DNA from: an uncultured Clostridia bacterium
GTDB lineage: Bacteria; Bacillota; Clostridia; Christensenellales; CAG-917
Assembly: GCA_934254835.1 (NCBI GenBank)
Contig: CAKQMI010000010.1
Location: 1-41,311, forward strand
DNA: 41,311 nucleotides
Direction of reading: 5' to 3'
In this document: one piece after another, positions 31,129 through 38,945 of the stretch
How the letters are laid out: every line of letters starts with the position of its first letter
Numbering within the stretch: the first letter of the stretch is position 1
Notes under the pieces: generated by a model
What the model saw: only the letters and a program-made list of their open reading frames with translations
Database searches by the model: none
Told to the model about the DNA's origin: nothing
Translations under genes and position numbers: made by a program

Positions 31129-31145
31129 TCAAATCAAAAGCATAA

Positions 31146-31173
31146 AACGCTCGGAACACCCGAGCGTTTTTTT
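31146..31173 (+). terminator. Terminator of the lysine transporter operon
   Basis: AACGCTCGG (31146-31154) pairs with CCGAGCGTT (31160-31168), followed by a T-run. Confidence 0.88.
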
Positions 31174-31199
31174 GTGGCAGAAAAGAGAATGTGGAACCG

Positions 31200-31400
31200 C
31201 ATAAACGACAGTTGGATAAGGTGCCTTCCCAGGGGATTCTCACGTCACCCCGTTGGGGTTCCTCAGAATGACATAAGAGAGAGGAAAGACACGCTACACT
31301 CGGAATGACAAGGTGTCCCTTCCGGGAGATTGCCACGGCGTTGCGTCTAACGCAACGCCTCGCAATGACGTATGGGGAGTGTTCCTCAGAATGACAGGTG
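31200..31400. repeat. Dispersed CATTCYGAGG-type repeat cluster
   Basis: Several phrases recur here and at 40.6-41.05 kb: GGGAGATTGCCAC, CTCGGAATGACA, CCTCAGAATGACA, CTCGCAATGACGTATGGGGA and AAGGTGTCCCTT. This mosaic is a widespread intergenic repeat type in bacteria. One part, GGCGTTGCGT...ACGCAACGCC, forms a hairpin. No ORF is credible. Confidence 0.7.
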
Positions 31401-31401
31401 T

Positions 31402-31578
31402 ATGCCAACCGTGAATAATACGAACTATGGTCTTGCTCCTTGACAAAAACGTCGAGAGTTTCGATGATTTTTGGGAAAAACGAACGCAGTTGTACTTTTT
31501 GTACCACAAGCGAGTTTTTGCAAAAAAGCACGGAAATATCGGCGTTTTCTAACAGTTTGTATTGTTCACGGTTGGCAT
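31402..31578 (+). mobile_element. MITE-like element, copy D (internally deleted)
   Basis: This 177-bp copy is in the same orientation as copy A and keeps both GCCAACCG ends, flanking AT and the shared core. About 100 bp are missing between the CTTGCTCC segment and GTCGAGAG. It lies between the repeat cluster and the terminator of the minus-strand operon. Confidence 0.8.
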
Positions 31579-31584
31579 AATAAA

Positions 31585-31618
31585 CAATAAAAAAACCCCT
31601 CGCGAGGGGCGAGGGGTT
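31585..31618 (-). terminator. Terminator of the minus-strand membrane operon
   Basis: AACCCCTCGC (31594-31603) pairs with GCGAGGGGTT (31609-31618). The A-run on the plus strand gives the U-run on the minus strand. Confidence 0.85.
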
Positions 31619-31634
31619 TTGTGAACGGAAAACG

Positions 31635-33557
31635 TTATTGATTGTAAACGTCGTAAACGGGAGCCTCATAAGTGGCGTCCGCATAGGGCGTTTCATAAGT
31701 TTCGGTTGCGACGGGTTCCTCTGCGGGAGCCTCGTCTTCGGTGACGGGTTCAGCGACGTCGTCGTGAGTTTTGCCGTCGGTGCCGGGGTGGTCGATACGA
31801 TATTCCTTCATACGGATTGCGCCGATTGCGATTGCGAGGACGACCGAGATGCCCGAGAAGATATAGCAGACTTTGCGAATTGCGAACAAGCCGGTGATTG
31901 CGAAAATCAGACCGTTTGCGTCAACCCAGCTGAATCGCATATAGTCGATTGTACCGCGAGAAGCGTTTTGCGAATATACGCCGAGTTGAGTGGGTTTGTC
32001 GCCGACGTTGCCGAAATATTTGCCACCGGTTGCGCCGACTGTTGAGCCGTCCGCATTGGCGAGCTTAAGGAACAAAGGCGCGAAGCCGTATCTCCAACCG
32101 GAGTCGCCTTGATTTGCGGGATCAACGGTGATGCCGTCATCGGCAAAGCCGGGGGTACCTGCGACAGCGGGAGAGCCGACAGCGTATGCAACAGAGTTGA
32201 GAATGCCGTCAAGCAGACCGTAAATGGGCGGGATTTCGAGAAGGCCAAGGAGCGACGTGGTTTGCGTCAAGCAGTTTTCAAGCCCGATTTTTTTCAACAG
32301 TTCGCCAACGTTGATGCCGTTGTCACTGCCGATATTCATACCGGTGATCATTGCAAACAAACCGCCTTCGCCGAGAGTGCCGGAAAGGTCAACGGGGAGA
32401 GTGACGTCAACGCCGTCGACTTTGTCGGGGTTGTAGGTGTAGCCGTCGCCCATCATATCGAGGACAGTCCAGCCGACTTCGATCATCTGAACCTTACAAG
32501 TTGTGGGGTTGTACCAAGGGTACAAGTGCAAACCGGGTTGCATAACGCGGGTACCGTCCTCATTTTCTTTTACAGCACCTTTTTGGTCGCCTGTGGCGAC
32601 GGAAGGACGTTGACCGAGAACGAGGTTCAGAACAACGGGAATAGTCATACGACCGTCGTTGGCGAGGTCAACCCAAGGGCCAACCCAGCTTTCGTAACCC
32701 GAAAGGTTCAAGCTGTCGTACATATTGTATTTGCCGTCGCGAGCGATGATTGACTTGACTTCTTCGCTCTTATAGCCGAGGTCGGTGTACTTTTTGATTT
32801 TCTTTTGGAAGAACTTGACCATGGTGGCGATTTCTTCGTCGGATTTCACGGCGGGTTCAGACGCGTTTTTACGGCAGTCCTCCTTTGAGAAATCTTTATA
32901 AGAGGAGTCGTCGGAACCAAATTCATCTTTGATATAAAATCCGTATTTGCAAAGGACGAGGGGATCGCCGTCTTTGTTGACGACACGCCCGGTGTAAGGA
33001 CCTGTTTTGTTGCCTTTGTTGTCCTCGTTTGACTGTTTGTAATACGTGAAGTATTGAGTGTTGCCGTCCTCGTCTGCGCCGATTATGCCGTTGAGCACAC
33101 TGCGCGCTATGACTGCGTCAAGCATATCCTTGTTGAGCGTCGCGCGGTTGTTGGCTGCGTCGGACTCGGCAACGTCTTCGTAGAAGATTGTGCCCGAAGT
33201 AAGGTCGCCGAAGATTGCGGGAAGTATGCCGTCAAGCACGAACATAAGACCTGCGCAAAGCATTAAGCCAGCGACAACCTGACCTGCGGTTTGTTTTTTA
33301 ATCTTTTTCGCCTTATTTTTGACGTCTTTTTTGGAAAGTTTGATTTCCTGCACAAAGACGATGATCGCCCATATTACGGAGAATAAGACGGCAACGATAA
33401 TGCTCACATAAGGGAATATGGAGTCAATACCACCTGCTGCGCTATACGAGCCACCTTTTTCAACGTTGTGCATCGACGCAAGAATTGCGAAAACCATAAA
33501 CAGCGGTACACTGCAAACGTAACATATAACTTTTGCGATTTTAAGCAATGCTTTCAT
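31635..33557 (-). CDS. Large membrane protein of unknown family (pair member 2)
   Basis: I do not recognise this 640-residue protein. It has three N-terminal membrane helices (about 6-28, 47-69, 91-114), a large extracytoplasmic region (about 115-545), one or two C-terminal helices (548-580), and a 60-residue cytoplasmic tail. The tail is acidic, then tyrosine-rich (YETPYADATYEAPVYDVYNQ). The ectodomain has motifs such as LNLSGYESWVGPWVDLAND and LLGLLEIPPIYGLLDGIL. Its ATG overlaps the stop of the upstream gene (TGATG), which has a similar plan of three helices, long ectodomain and C-terminal helix. The two probably form a complex. It is not an obvious transporter or enzyme. Confidence 0.75.
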   Translation of the reverse strand: MKALLKIAKVICYVCSVPLFMVFAILASMHNVEKGGSYSAAGGIDSIFPYVSIIVAVLFSVIWAIIVFVQEIKLSKKDVKNKAKKIKKQTAGQVVAGLMLCAGLMFVLDGILPAIFGDLTSGTIFYEDVAESDAANNRATLNKDMLDAVIARSVLNGIIGADEDGNTQYFTYYKQSNEDNKGNKTGPYTGRVVNKDGDPLVLCKYGFYIKDEFGSDDSSYKDFSKEDCRKNASEPAVKSDEEIATMVKFFQKKIKKYTDLGYKSEEVKSIIARDGKYNMYDSLNLSGYESWVGPWVDLANDGRMTIPVVLNLVLGQRPSVATGDQKGAVKENEDGTRVMQPGLHLYPWYNPTTCKVQMIEVGWTVLDMMGDGYTYNPDKVDGVDVTLPVDLSGTLGEGGLFAMITGMNIGSDNGINVGELLKKIGLENCLTQTTSLLGLLEIPPIYGLLDGILNSVAYAVGSPAVAGTPGFADDGITVDPANQGDSGWRYGFAPLFLKLANADGSTVGATGGKYFGNVGDKPTQLGVYSQNASRGTIDYMRFSWVDANGLIFAITGLFAIRKVCYIFSGISVVLAIAIGAIRMKEYRIDHPGTDGKTHDDVAEPVTEDEAPAEEPVATETYETPYADATYEAPVYDVYNQ

Positions 33558-35875
33558 CAGTATTCACCTCCGTTAAGAGCGATTTCGTAGGCATATAGTT
33601 TTTCCTTATTATGGAAGTATGTTGAGAAGAAAATGCTCATCGCAAGTATGCCCGCCCACATCGAGAAGTAACGTCTTGCGGCAAGCAAGGGGTACATTTG
33701 GGGTTGGTAAGCAAGGTCGGCTTGCAGTTGATAGCAATCGTTCAAAGAGATTGCGCTCTCTGCGGGAGTGCCGTTGCCAATAGTCTTGCCCGTCAAAAGT
33801 CCGCCTTTTGCGACGAGGGCGCAACCCGACGTAATGCCGTGATCTTCGCAAGCGTATTTTATCCAAGCGTAGTCGCTCATATCAACCGTTTCACCGGTGG
33901 TGGTGACAAGCGCTTTGTCCTCGTCTGACACGAAGTCGGACTGCCAGCACTTTTTGAGAAGCGGATGGCTGTAGAAGGAAAGCTCGCCAAGGACTGTGCC
34001 AAGAAGTTTTTGAACGCCTTCAACGGTGATACCGGTAAGGTCGATATTGCCGAGGACGTATTTCAAAACAACGTTCAAATCAAGGTCGGGAGCGACTGCT
34101 TTGAGAATGCCCGCAACGTCAAGACCGGGGACAAGACCGCCGATGATACTGTTGAGGTCAAGGAGTCCGCCGACAAGTCCCAATGCGGGTTGCAAGCTCT
34201 TGATAATGTCAACGAGTGCCGCCGTGTTGGGGTTGGTTTTCTTTGCGGTTTCTTCTGCGTAAGCTTTGTAAACTTCGGCAATTTTTTCCGTCTTGAAAAC
34301 GTCACCGGTGGTGTACAATTGACCTTCTACAATTTCCGTTTTATTTTCGGGAAGTTTAAGCATTGTTGCATGGTCGTAAGCTTGACGAGTAACGGTTGCG
34401 ATAAGGTTGGGCGTCTTGTCAATTTCGCTGTACACTATGTTGCCGGCTTTATCTTTTTCAACTTCATACTTAATAACGTAAACGATTTCGTCTTCGAGCG
34501 GAGTGTAACCCTTGAAAACGTTTTTGCCCGTCGCTTTGTACATATCCTTGCCGGTGAAGTTAAGGTTGCCAAAGAGATATTGTGCGGGGAGCGCAAGACC
34601 TGTTGTCGTACCGCCTTTGCCGTTGTTGTAGCCGTACAAAAGTTGGGTGATGACGTTGCCCGTGTCACCGCTTGAGAGGTTTGAGTCGTTTTCTTTGAGC
34701 AGTGAGTTGACGATTGTGATAATCGAGTCAAGTTTCAACCCTTTGAACAAATCATTAAGTTCGGGCGTCATGCCGATGTACTCGAACAAGTTGCCGAGGA
34801 CGTCGTTCAGACGTTTGTCGGTCAGACGATAGTTGTCTTCTTCGATGCGAAGGGTGGAATAATTCGTCATTTTGCCGGAGCGGGTATCAAGAATTTCGGT
34901 AATGTCGTTGACGTAGTTGTACCAAGCGTCACTGCCGTACTTCGTTGCGTCGGTGGCACTTGCGTTGATTTCGTCAATCATCTTTTGATAGGCGTCGGCG
35001 ATTGAAAGTTTTTCGTAATAAACCGTGTCGGGTTGTTTGCAATAAGCCTCACCGGCAGTTTTCATCGTGACGTATGCGCCGTCCTTAATGACGTAGCAAC
35101 CTGCTTTGAAAGCCTCGGCATAGTCGGTAAGACTTGAGCGACGATAGACCGTTTTCTTTGCGTATTCGTTGTATTTGATGAGCAGTTCCAACGCGTTTTC
35201 GACACCGAAAATATAGCCGTCGTACAGCAAACCGTTGGGGTTGTAAGCGTACGGGCTTTGGAATTTCAGACTGTCGAACAAGCCGTCTATGTTGTCTTTG
35301 GTGACCTCGATCATCTTGCCGTCCAAACCGCCGACCTGATAATATGCGACTGCCGTGTTGAGTTGCGTGCGTTCGCGATACATGTCGGGATAATAATCGT
35401 TGAGACCATACGTTGAGATGACCTTTTCGACGCGAGTATTCAGTTTGTAGGCATAGCCCGAGGTGCGTTTGTTTGCGGATAACGCATTAAACCACTGCTT
35501 TTGAAGGGCGTAGTTTTCAACCGAAACGCCTTTCTCGGCATACTCTGTCTTGATTTTATCAAGTTCCTTTTCATTGCGCATGTCAAGCCCCGCAATGGGC
35601 GCAAGCATAAGCGTAATGGCAAGAACGACGAGTATTATCGTGCGAACAGCCTGTTGTTTTTTCAATACAAGGTACAACCCGATTTGCAGTAGGGTGAAAC
35701 CAATCCACAAAACGAGTGCCGCCGTTATGCCGTTTTTCGCCGTTTCGGTGAAAGCGCCTTCGTTGAAGAAGATCATGCTGTCTTTCGCGACGAACAACAT
35801 AAGAAGCGGGAAACCGAGTAAATAGAAAATTACTTTCAGAACTTTTGCACAAGTCAACTTTTGCATTTTGTTCAT
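33557..35875 (-). CDS. Large membrane protein of unknown family (pair member 1)
   Basis: This 772-residue protein begins MNKMQKLTCAKVLKVIFYLL after AAGGAG. Helices lie at about 12-30, 49-71 and 77-95. A very large extracytoplasmic domain (about 96-735) follows, rich in Tyr, Asn and Asp, with a glycine/leucine-rich stretch (GLVGGLLDLNSIIGGLVPGLD) that echoes one in the partner. One helix (737-754) precedes a short tail. No catalytic motif is evident. It is the first gene of a two-gene operon with a fully consensus promoter, so expression is probably high. A structural or surface-remodelling role is possible; no function can be assigned. Confidence 0.75.
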   Translation of the reverse strand: MNKMQKLTCAKVLKVIFYLLGFPLLMLFVAKDSMIFFNEGAFTETAKNGITAALVLWIGFTLLQIGLYLVLKKQQAVRTIILVVLAITLMLAPIAGLDMRNEKELDKIKTEYAEKGVSVENYALQKQWFNALSANKRTSGYAYKLNTRVEKVISTYGLNDYYPDMYRERTQLNTAVAYYQVGGLDGKMIEVTKDNIDGLFDSLKFQSPYAYNPNGLLYDGYIFGVENALELLIKYNEYAKKTVYRRSSLTDYAEAFKAGCYVIKDGAYVTMKTAGEAYCKQPDTVYYEKLSIADAYQKMIDEINASATDATKYGSDAWYNYVNDITEILDTRSGKMTNYSTLRIEEDNYRLTDKRLNDVLGNLFEYIGMTPELNDLFKGLKLDSIITIVNSLLKENDSNLSSGDTGNVITQLLYGYNNGKGGTTTGLALPAQYLFGNLNFTGKDMYKATGKNVFKGYTPLEDEIVYVIKYEVEKDKAGNIVYSEIDKTPNLIATVTRQAYDHATMLKLPENKTEIVEGQLYTTGDVFKTEKIAEVYKAYAEETAKKTNPNTAALVDIIKSLQPALGLVGGLLDLNSIIGGLVPGLDVAGILKAVAPDLDLNVVLKYVLGNIDLTGITVEGVQKLLGTVLGELSFYSHPLLKKCWQSDFVSDEDKALVTTTGETVDMSDYAWIKYACEDHGITSGCALVAKGGLLTGKTIGNGTPAESAISLNDCYQLQADLAYQPQMYPLLAARRYFSMWAGILAMSIFFSTYFHNKEKLYAYEIALNGGEY

Positions 35876-35928
35876 AATTTTCCGTTCTCCTTAAATCTAG
35901 AATTGCAAAAATATTGCTACATACAGAT

Positions 35929-35957
35929 ATTATATACCACGCGTGCGAGCGTGTCAA
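35929..35957 (-). promoter_or_regulatory. Consensus promoter of the membrane operon
   Basis: On the minus strand, TTGACA (35952-35957), exactly 17 bp and TATAAT (35929-35934) match the consensus fully. The spacer holds CGCTCGCACGCG. Confidence 0.9.
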
Positions 35958-35967
35958 TCTCTTTCTA

Positions 35968-36125
35968 TCAACTAAAAGGAGTACAAACTGCGCTAAAACG
36001 CGCAATCTTTCCGTGCTTTTCGACAAATGCTCGCTCGTTGTACAAAAAGTACAACATCGTTCGTCTTTGCCAAAAATCATCGAAAACCTTGGCGTTTTAG
36101 TATTGTTCGCACTCCTTTTAGTTGA
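35968..36125 (-). mobile_element. Second MITE-like family, TCAACTAAAAGGAGT ends
   Basis: This 158-bp unit has 21-bp inverted ends (TCAACTAAAAGGAGT... and its complement, with two mismatches). Inside is the same core as the GCCAACCG elements in reverse (TTGTAC-AAAAA-GTACAA and CCAAAAATCATCGAAAA). The ends are unrelated to that family, so the core has been combined with different termini. No ORF is present. Confidence 0.65.
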
Positions 36126-36183
36126 CAGCCACCAAACAAAAATAACCATTATGTACAAAACCGAAACATTGATGTTGCGATAG

Positions 36184-36690
36184 GTGCGCATTGTTTTTTT
36201 TGCATAGTCAACTAAAATCACAAAAAGTACAACATCGTTCGTCTTTGCCAAAAATCATCGAAAATCTGGGGGATTTGGCTTTGTACGCATTGTTTTTGTT
36301 TGGCATAGCCAACTAATATATGATTAGGTTCGACGGAGTAATAGGGGCGCGTTTTTCGACAAATGCTCGCTCGTTGTTCAAAAAGTACAACATCGTTCGT
36401 CTTTGCCAAAAATCATCGAAAACCTTGGCGTTTTAGTTTTGTTCGCACTCCTTTTAGTTGACAGCTACCAAACAAAAATAATCAGGAGTGTAAACCAAAA
36501 CCATAAGTATCGATAATTTTGGCGCGGGGGATTGGGTTGCGATTTTAGGCGAAAACGAGGCGCGTCGGCAGGTTAATACTTCTGTATAACCGCCAAGCAA
36601 CAAAGTTTTCGTCAAAAGCACGGCTCAAGACCGCGGAACACGTTATAGTCAACAAAAATACTTTGGCGTTTTAGTTTTGTTCACACTCCG
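36184..36690. repeat. Nest of partial repeat copies
   Basis: This stretch is built from fragments of the same repeats. GTRCGCATTGTTTTT with CATAGYCAACTAA appears twice (about 36184 and 36283). The core with AAAAATCATCGAAAA appears at about 36230-36270 and 36395-36425. ACTCCTTTTAGTTGACAG and CCAAACAAAAATAA recur after both E-type copies. A degenerate piece related to the left part of copies B and C follows (TTTTAGGCGAAAACRAGGC, GGTTAATACT). No gene is seen, and the rest of the gap up to prs shows only the sites listed separately. Confidence 0.65.
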
Positions 36691-36847
36691 ATACAATTTG
36701 TACGCTTTGTTCTTGTTCTTGTCCGACATTAGTTAGTATATTCAATATTGATTGTGTTTATCCAAATTAGGACAGGGAAAAAGAGCATGGGAAATTTTGA
36801 AGAAAAATTACAATAAAATACAAAGTCGTGAGAAATGACAGCAAACA

Positions 36848-36862
36848 GTGTCATAATGACAC
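36848..36862. promoter_or_regulatory. Palindrome GTGTCATAATGACAC
   Basis: A perfect 6-3-6 inverted repeat lies about 43 bases before the -35 box of the prs promoter. Its form (TGTCA-N3-TGACA) suits a dimeric regulator, but none is identified. Confidence 0.4.
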
Positions 36863-36904
36863 AAAACATTTTTTTATTTATTGCGTTTAACCCCCTTAAA
36901 TCAT

Positions 36905-36933
36905 TTGTCGAAATGGATTTTATATGATAAAAT
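36905..36933 (+). promoter_or_regulatory. prs promoter
   Basis: TTGTCG (36905-36910), 17 bp and TAAAAT (36928-36933) lie 27 bases before the start. Confidence 0.7.
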
Positions 36934-36960
36934 ATCGTTAGAATTCCGGGAGGTTAACAA

Positions 36961-38118
36961 ATGACACCTGCTTTTGACACCGTTTTTTCTGAGGACGATA
37001 TCCCCGCATACCCACTTGCCGTCATCGCATTACCCGGCGCGGAGGAGTTCGCCCAAAAAGTTGATAAGTATCTCGTTGACTGGTATTTCAAAGAAAACGA
37101 CAAAAAAACACCCTCTTCCTTTATTGTACCCACCAATTTCCCTCGTTTTACGTCGGGTGACGCAAAGGCGATGATTTTGGACAGCGTTCGTGGCAAAGAC
37201 TTATACGTCGTCATCGACACCGGCAACCACGGCGTGCAGTACAAAATGTTCGGTCACATGCAATGCATGAGCCCCGACGACCATTTCCAAAATCTCAAGC
37301 GCATTATTTCGGCGGTTGGTGGAAAGGCGTCGCGTATCACGGTCGTTATGCCTCTTTTGTACGGCGGTCGCCAGCACAGAAGGAACGCAAGGGAGTCTTT
37401 GGATTGCGCAATCATGCTTCGCGAGCTCGAGGAAATGGGCGTAAAAGACCTTATCACTTTCGACGCACACGATCCTCGCGTACAAAACGCGGTGCCTCTT
37501 ATGGGGTTTGACAACTTTTTTCCGTGTTATCAAATTTTGAAGGCGGTCGTCAGGAAATATCCCGACATCGTTTTCGACAAGGAACACACCATGATCATCT
37601 CTCCCGACGAGGGCGCGATGAGCCGAAACATTTATTACGCTTCGGTTTTGGGGCTGGACCTTGGTATGTTTTATAAGCGTCGCGACTTTTCGGTCGTCAT
37701 CAACGGCAGAAACCCCATCGTCGCGCACGAATACATCGGCAATCCCGTCGCAGGCAAGGACATTCTCGTTGCCGACGACATCATCGCAACGGGCGACAGT
37801 ATGTTGCACCTTGCAAAAGACCTGAAAGACAAGGGCGCAAGGCGCATTTTCCTTGTTCCGACGTTCGCAATGTTCACCGAGGGCGTCGAGAGGTTCGATA
37901 AGGCGTACGAAGAGGGCGTTTTCGACGGCGTCATCTCCACAAATCTTTCCTACACCTTGCCCGAACTTGCCGAAAAGGAATGGTTTGCGAAAGCGGAACT
38001 TGCCAAATACATGGCTTATATCATCTCGGCGTGCAACCACAACGCGTCGGTATCGGGGCTTTTGGATCCGCACGAGAAAATTCACGACTTATTGCGCCGT
38101 CACAACAGCAAGCAGTAG
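36961..38118 (+). CDS. prs: Ribose-phosphate pyrophosphokinase
   Basis: This enzyme makes PRPP from ribose-5-phosphate and ATP for nucleotide, His and Trp synthesis. The 385-residue protein is longer than the common 315-residue form, with an N-terminal extension (residues 1-60) and a C-terminal tail. It has LYGGRQHRR and ITFDAHDPRVQNA in the N-terminal half and the PRPP-binding motif DILVADDIIATGDSM. GGGAGG precedes the ATG. The metallo-hydrolase gene follows after 32 bases. Together with the deo operon it connects salvage of nucleoside ribose to nucleotide synthesis. Confidence 0.93.
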   Translation: MTPAFDTVFSEDDIPAYPLAVIALPGAEEFAQKVDKYLVDWYFKENDKKTPSSFIVPTNFPRFTSGDAKAMILDSVRGKDLYVVIDTGNHGVQYKMFGHMQCMSPDDHFQNLKRIISAVGGKASRITVVMPLLYGGRQHRRNARESLDCAIMLRELEEMGVKDLITFDAHDPRVQNAVPLMGFDNFFPCYQILKAVVRKYPDIVFDKEHTMIISPDEGAMSRNIYYASVLGLDLGMFYKRRDFSVVINGRNPIVAHEYIGNPVAGKDILVADDIIATGDSMLHLAKDLKDKGARRIFLVPTFAMFTEGVERFDKAYEEGVFDGVISTNLSYTLPELAEKEWFAKAELAKYMAYIISACNHNASVSGLLDPHEKIHDLLRRHNSKQ

Positions 38119-38150
38119 CCGTATCATAACTATTTAATAAGGAGTTTATT

Positions 38151-38801
38151 GTGAAAGTTCATTGGTTGGGGCATTCATGCTTCAAACTGGAAGAAAGCAC
38201 AGGTACGTCGATCATCACCGATCCGTACCACCCGTACGTCGGTTTTCCGATGCCCGATGTTTCCTGCGACGCCGTGACGCTCAGTCACAATCACGAGGAT
38301 CACAACTACGTCCAAGGGATACAGGGCAACCCCGTTATCATTGACAAACAAGGACTGTTCGAGGTCAAAGGCGTGCACATCAGAAGTCTTTTGACCGACC
38401 ACGACAAGGAGGACGGCAGTCTCCGTGGCAAAAATCTCGTGTTCCAGTATCGTCTGGACGGCGTCGAGGTATGCCACCTTGGCGATATCGGAGAGGAGTG
38501 CAACGCATTGCTTGCCGAGGCACTTGTCCCCACAAACGTCCTGCTTATCCCCATCGGCGGGAACTATACCATCAACGCAGAGGAAGCAAAAGAGTACGTC
38601 GATAAACTTATGCCCGACGTGGTGATTCCCATGCATTTCAAAACCGAAGATTGCAGTCTTGACATCGACGGTCTTGATGATTTTCTCGATTTGTTTGATA
38701 AAGATGAAATCGTGTATCTCGACAGCGATACTGTTGAGTTCGACCGCTTCGACTTCGACGGCGAAAGCACGAAAGTTTACATTTTTAAGAGCCAAAGATA
38801 A
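38151..38801 (+). CDS. Metallo-beta-lactamase-fold hydrolase (UPF0173-like)
   Basis: The GTG start follows AAGGAG. The 216-residue product has the fold's metal-binding pattern: MKVHWLGHSCFKLE at the N-terminus, TLSHNHEDHNYV (HxxDH site), HLGDIG and IPMHFKTED with the later His. It belongs with the UPF0173/UlaG-type metal-dependent hydrolases of uncertain substrate. Position after prs suggests co-transcription but no common pathway. Confidence 0.85.
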   Translation: MKVHWLGHSCFKLEESTGTSIITDPYHPYVGFPMPDVSCDAVTLSHNHEDHNYVQGIQGNPVIIDKQGLFEVKGVHIRSLLTDHDKEDGSLRGKNLVFQYRLDGVEVCHLGDIGEECNALLAEALVPTNVLLIPIGGNYTINAEEAKEYVDKLMPDVVIPMHFKTEDCSLDIDGLDDFLDLFDKDEIVYLDSDTVEFDRFDFDGESTKVYIFKSQR

Positions 38802-38847
38802 TCGCAATGCTTTGCGCAAAAATTCGCAAAGATTTGAATAAAACGGA

Positions 38848-38890
38848 CATAATAGGCGTATTATTATAACAAAATATTGTGCCTATTATG
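38848..38890. promoter_or_regulatory. Inverted repeat in the rho upstream region
   Basis: CATAATAGGC (38848-38857) is complementary to GCCTATTATG (38881-38890), with 23 AT-rich bases between. It could be an operator, or a leader hairpin taking part in rho autoregulation. A -10-like TATTAT/TATAAC lies in the loop. Confidence 0.45.
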
Positions 38891-38945
38891 CGACGTTTTG
38901 TGTTGCGTTTTTATATTTTAATATTCTAAATTATTTGGAGTTTTT

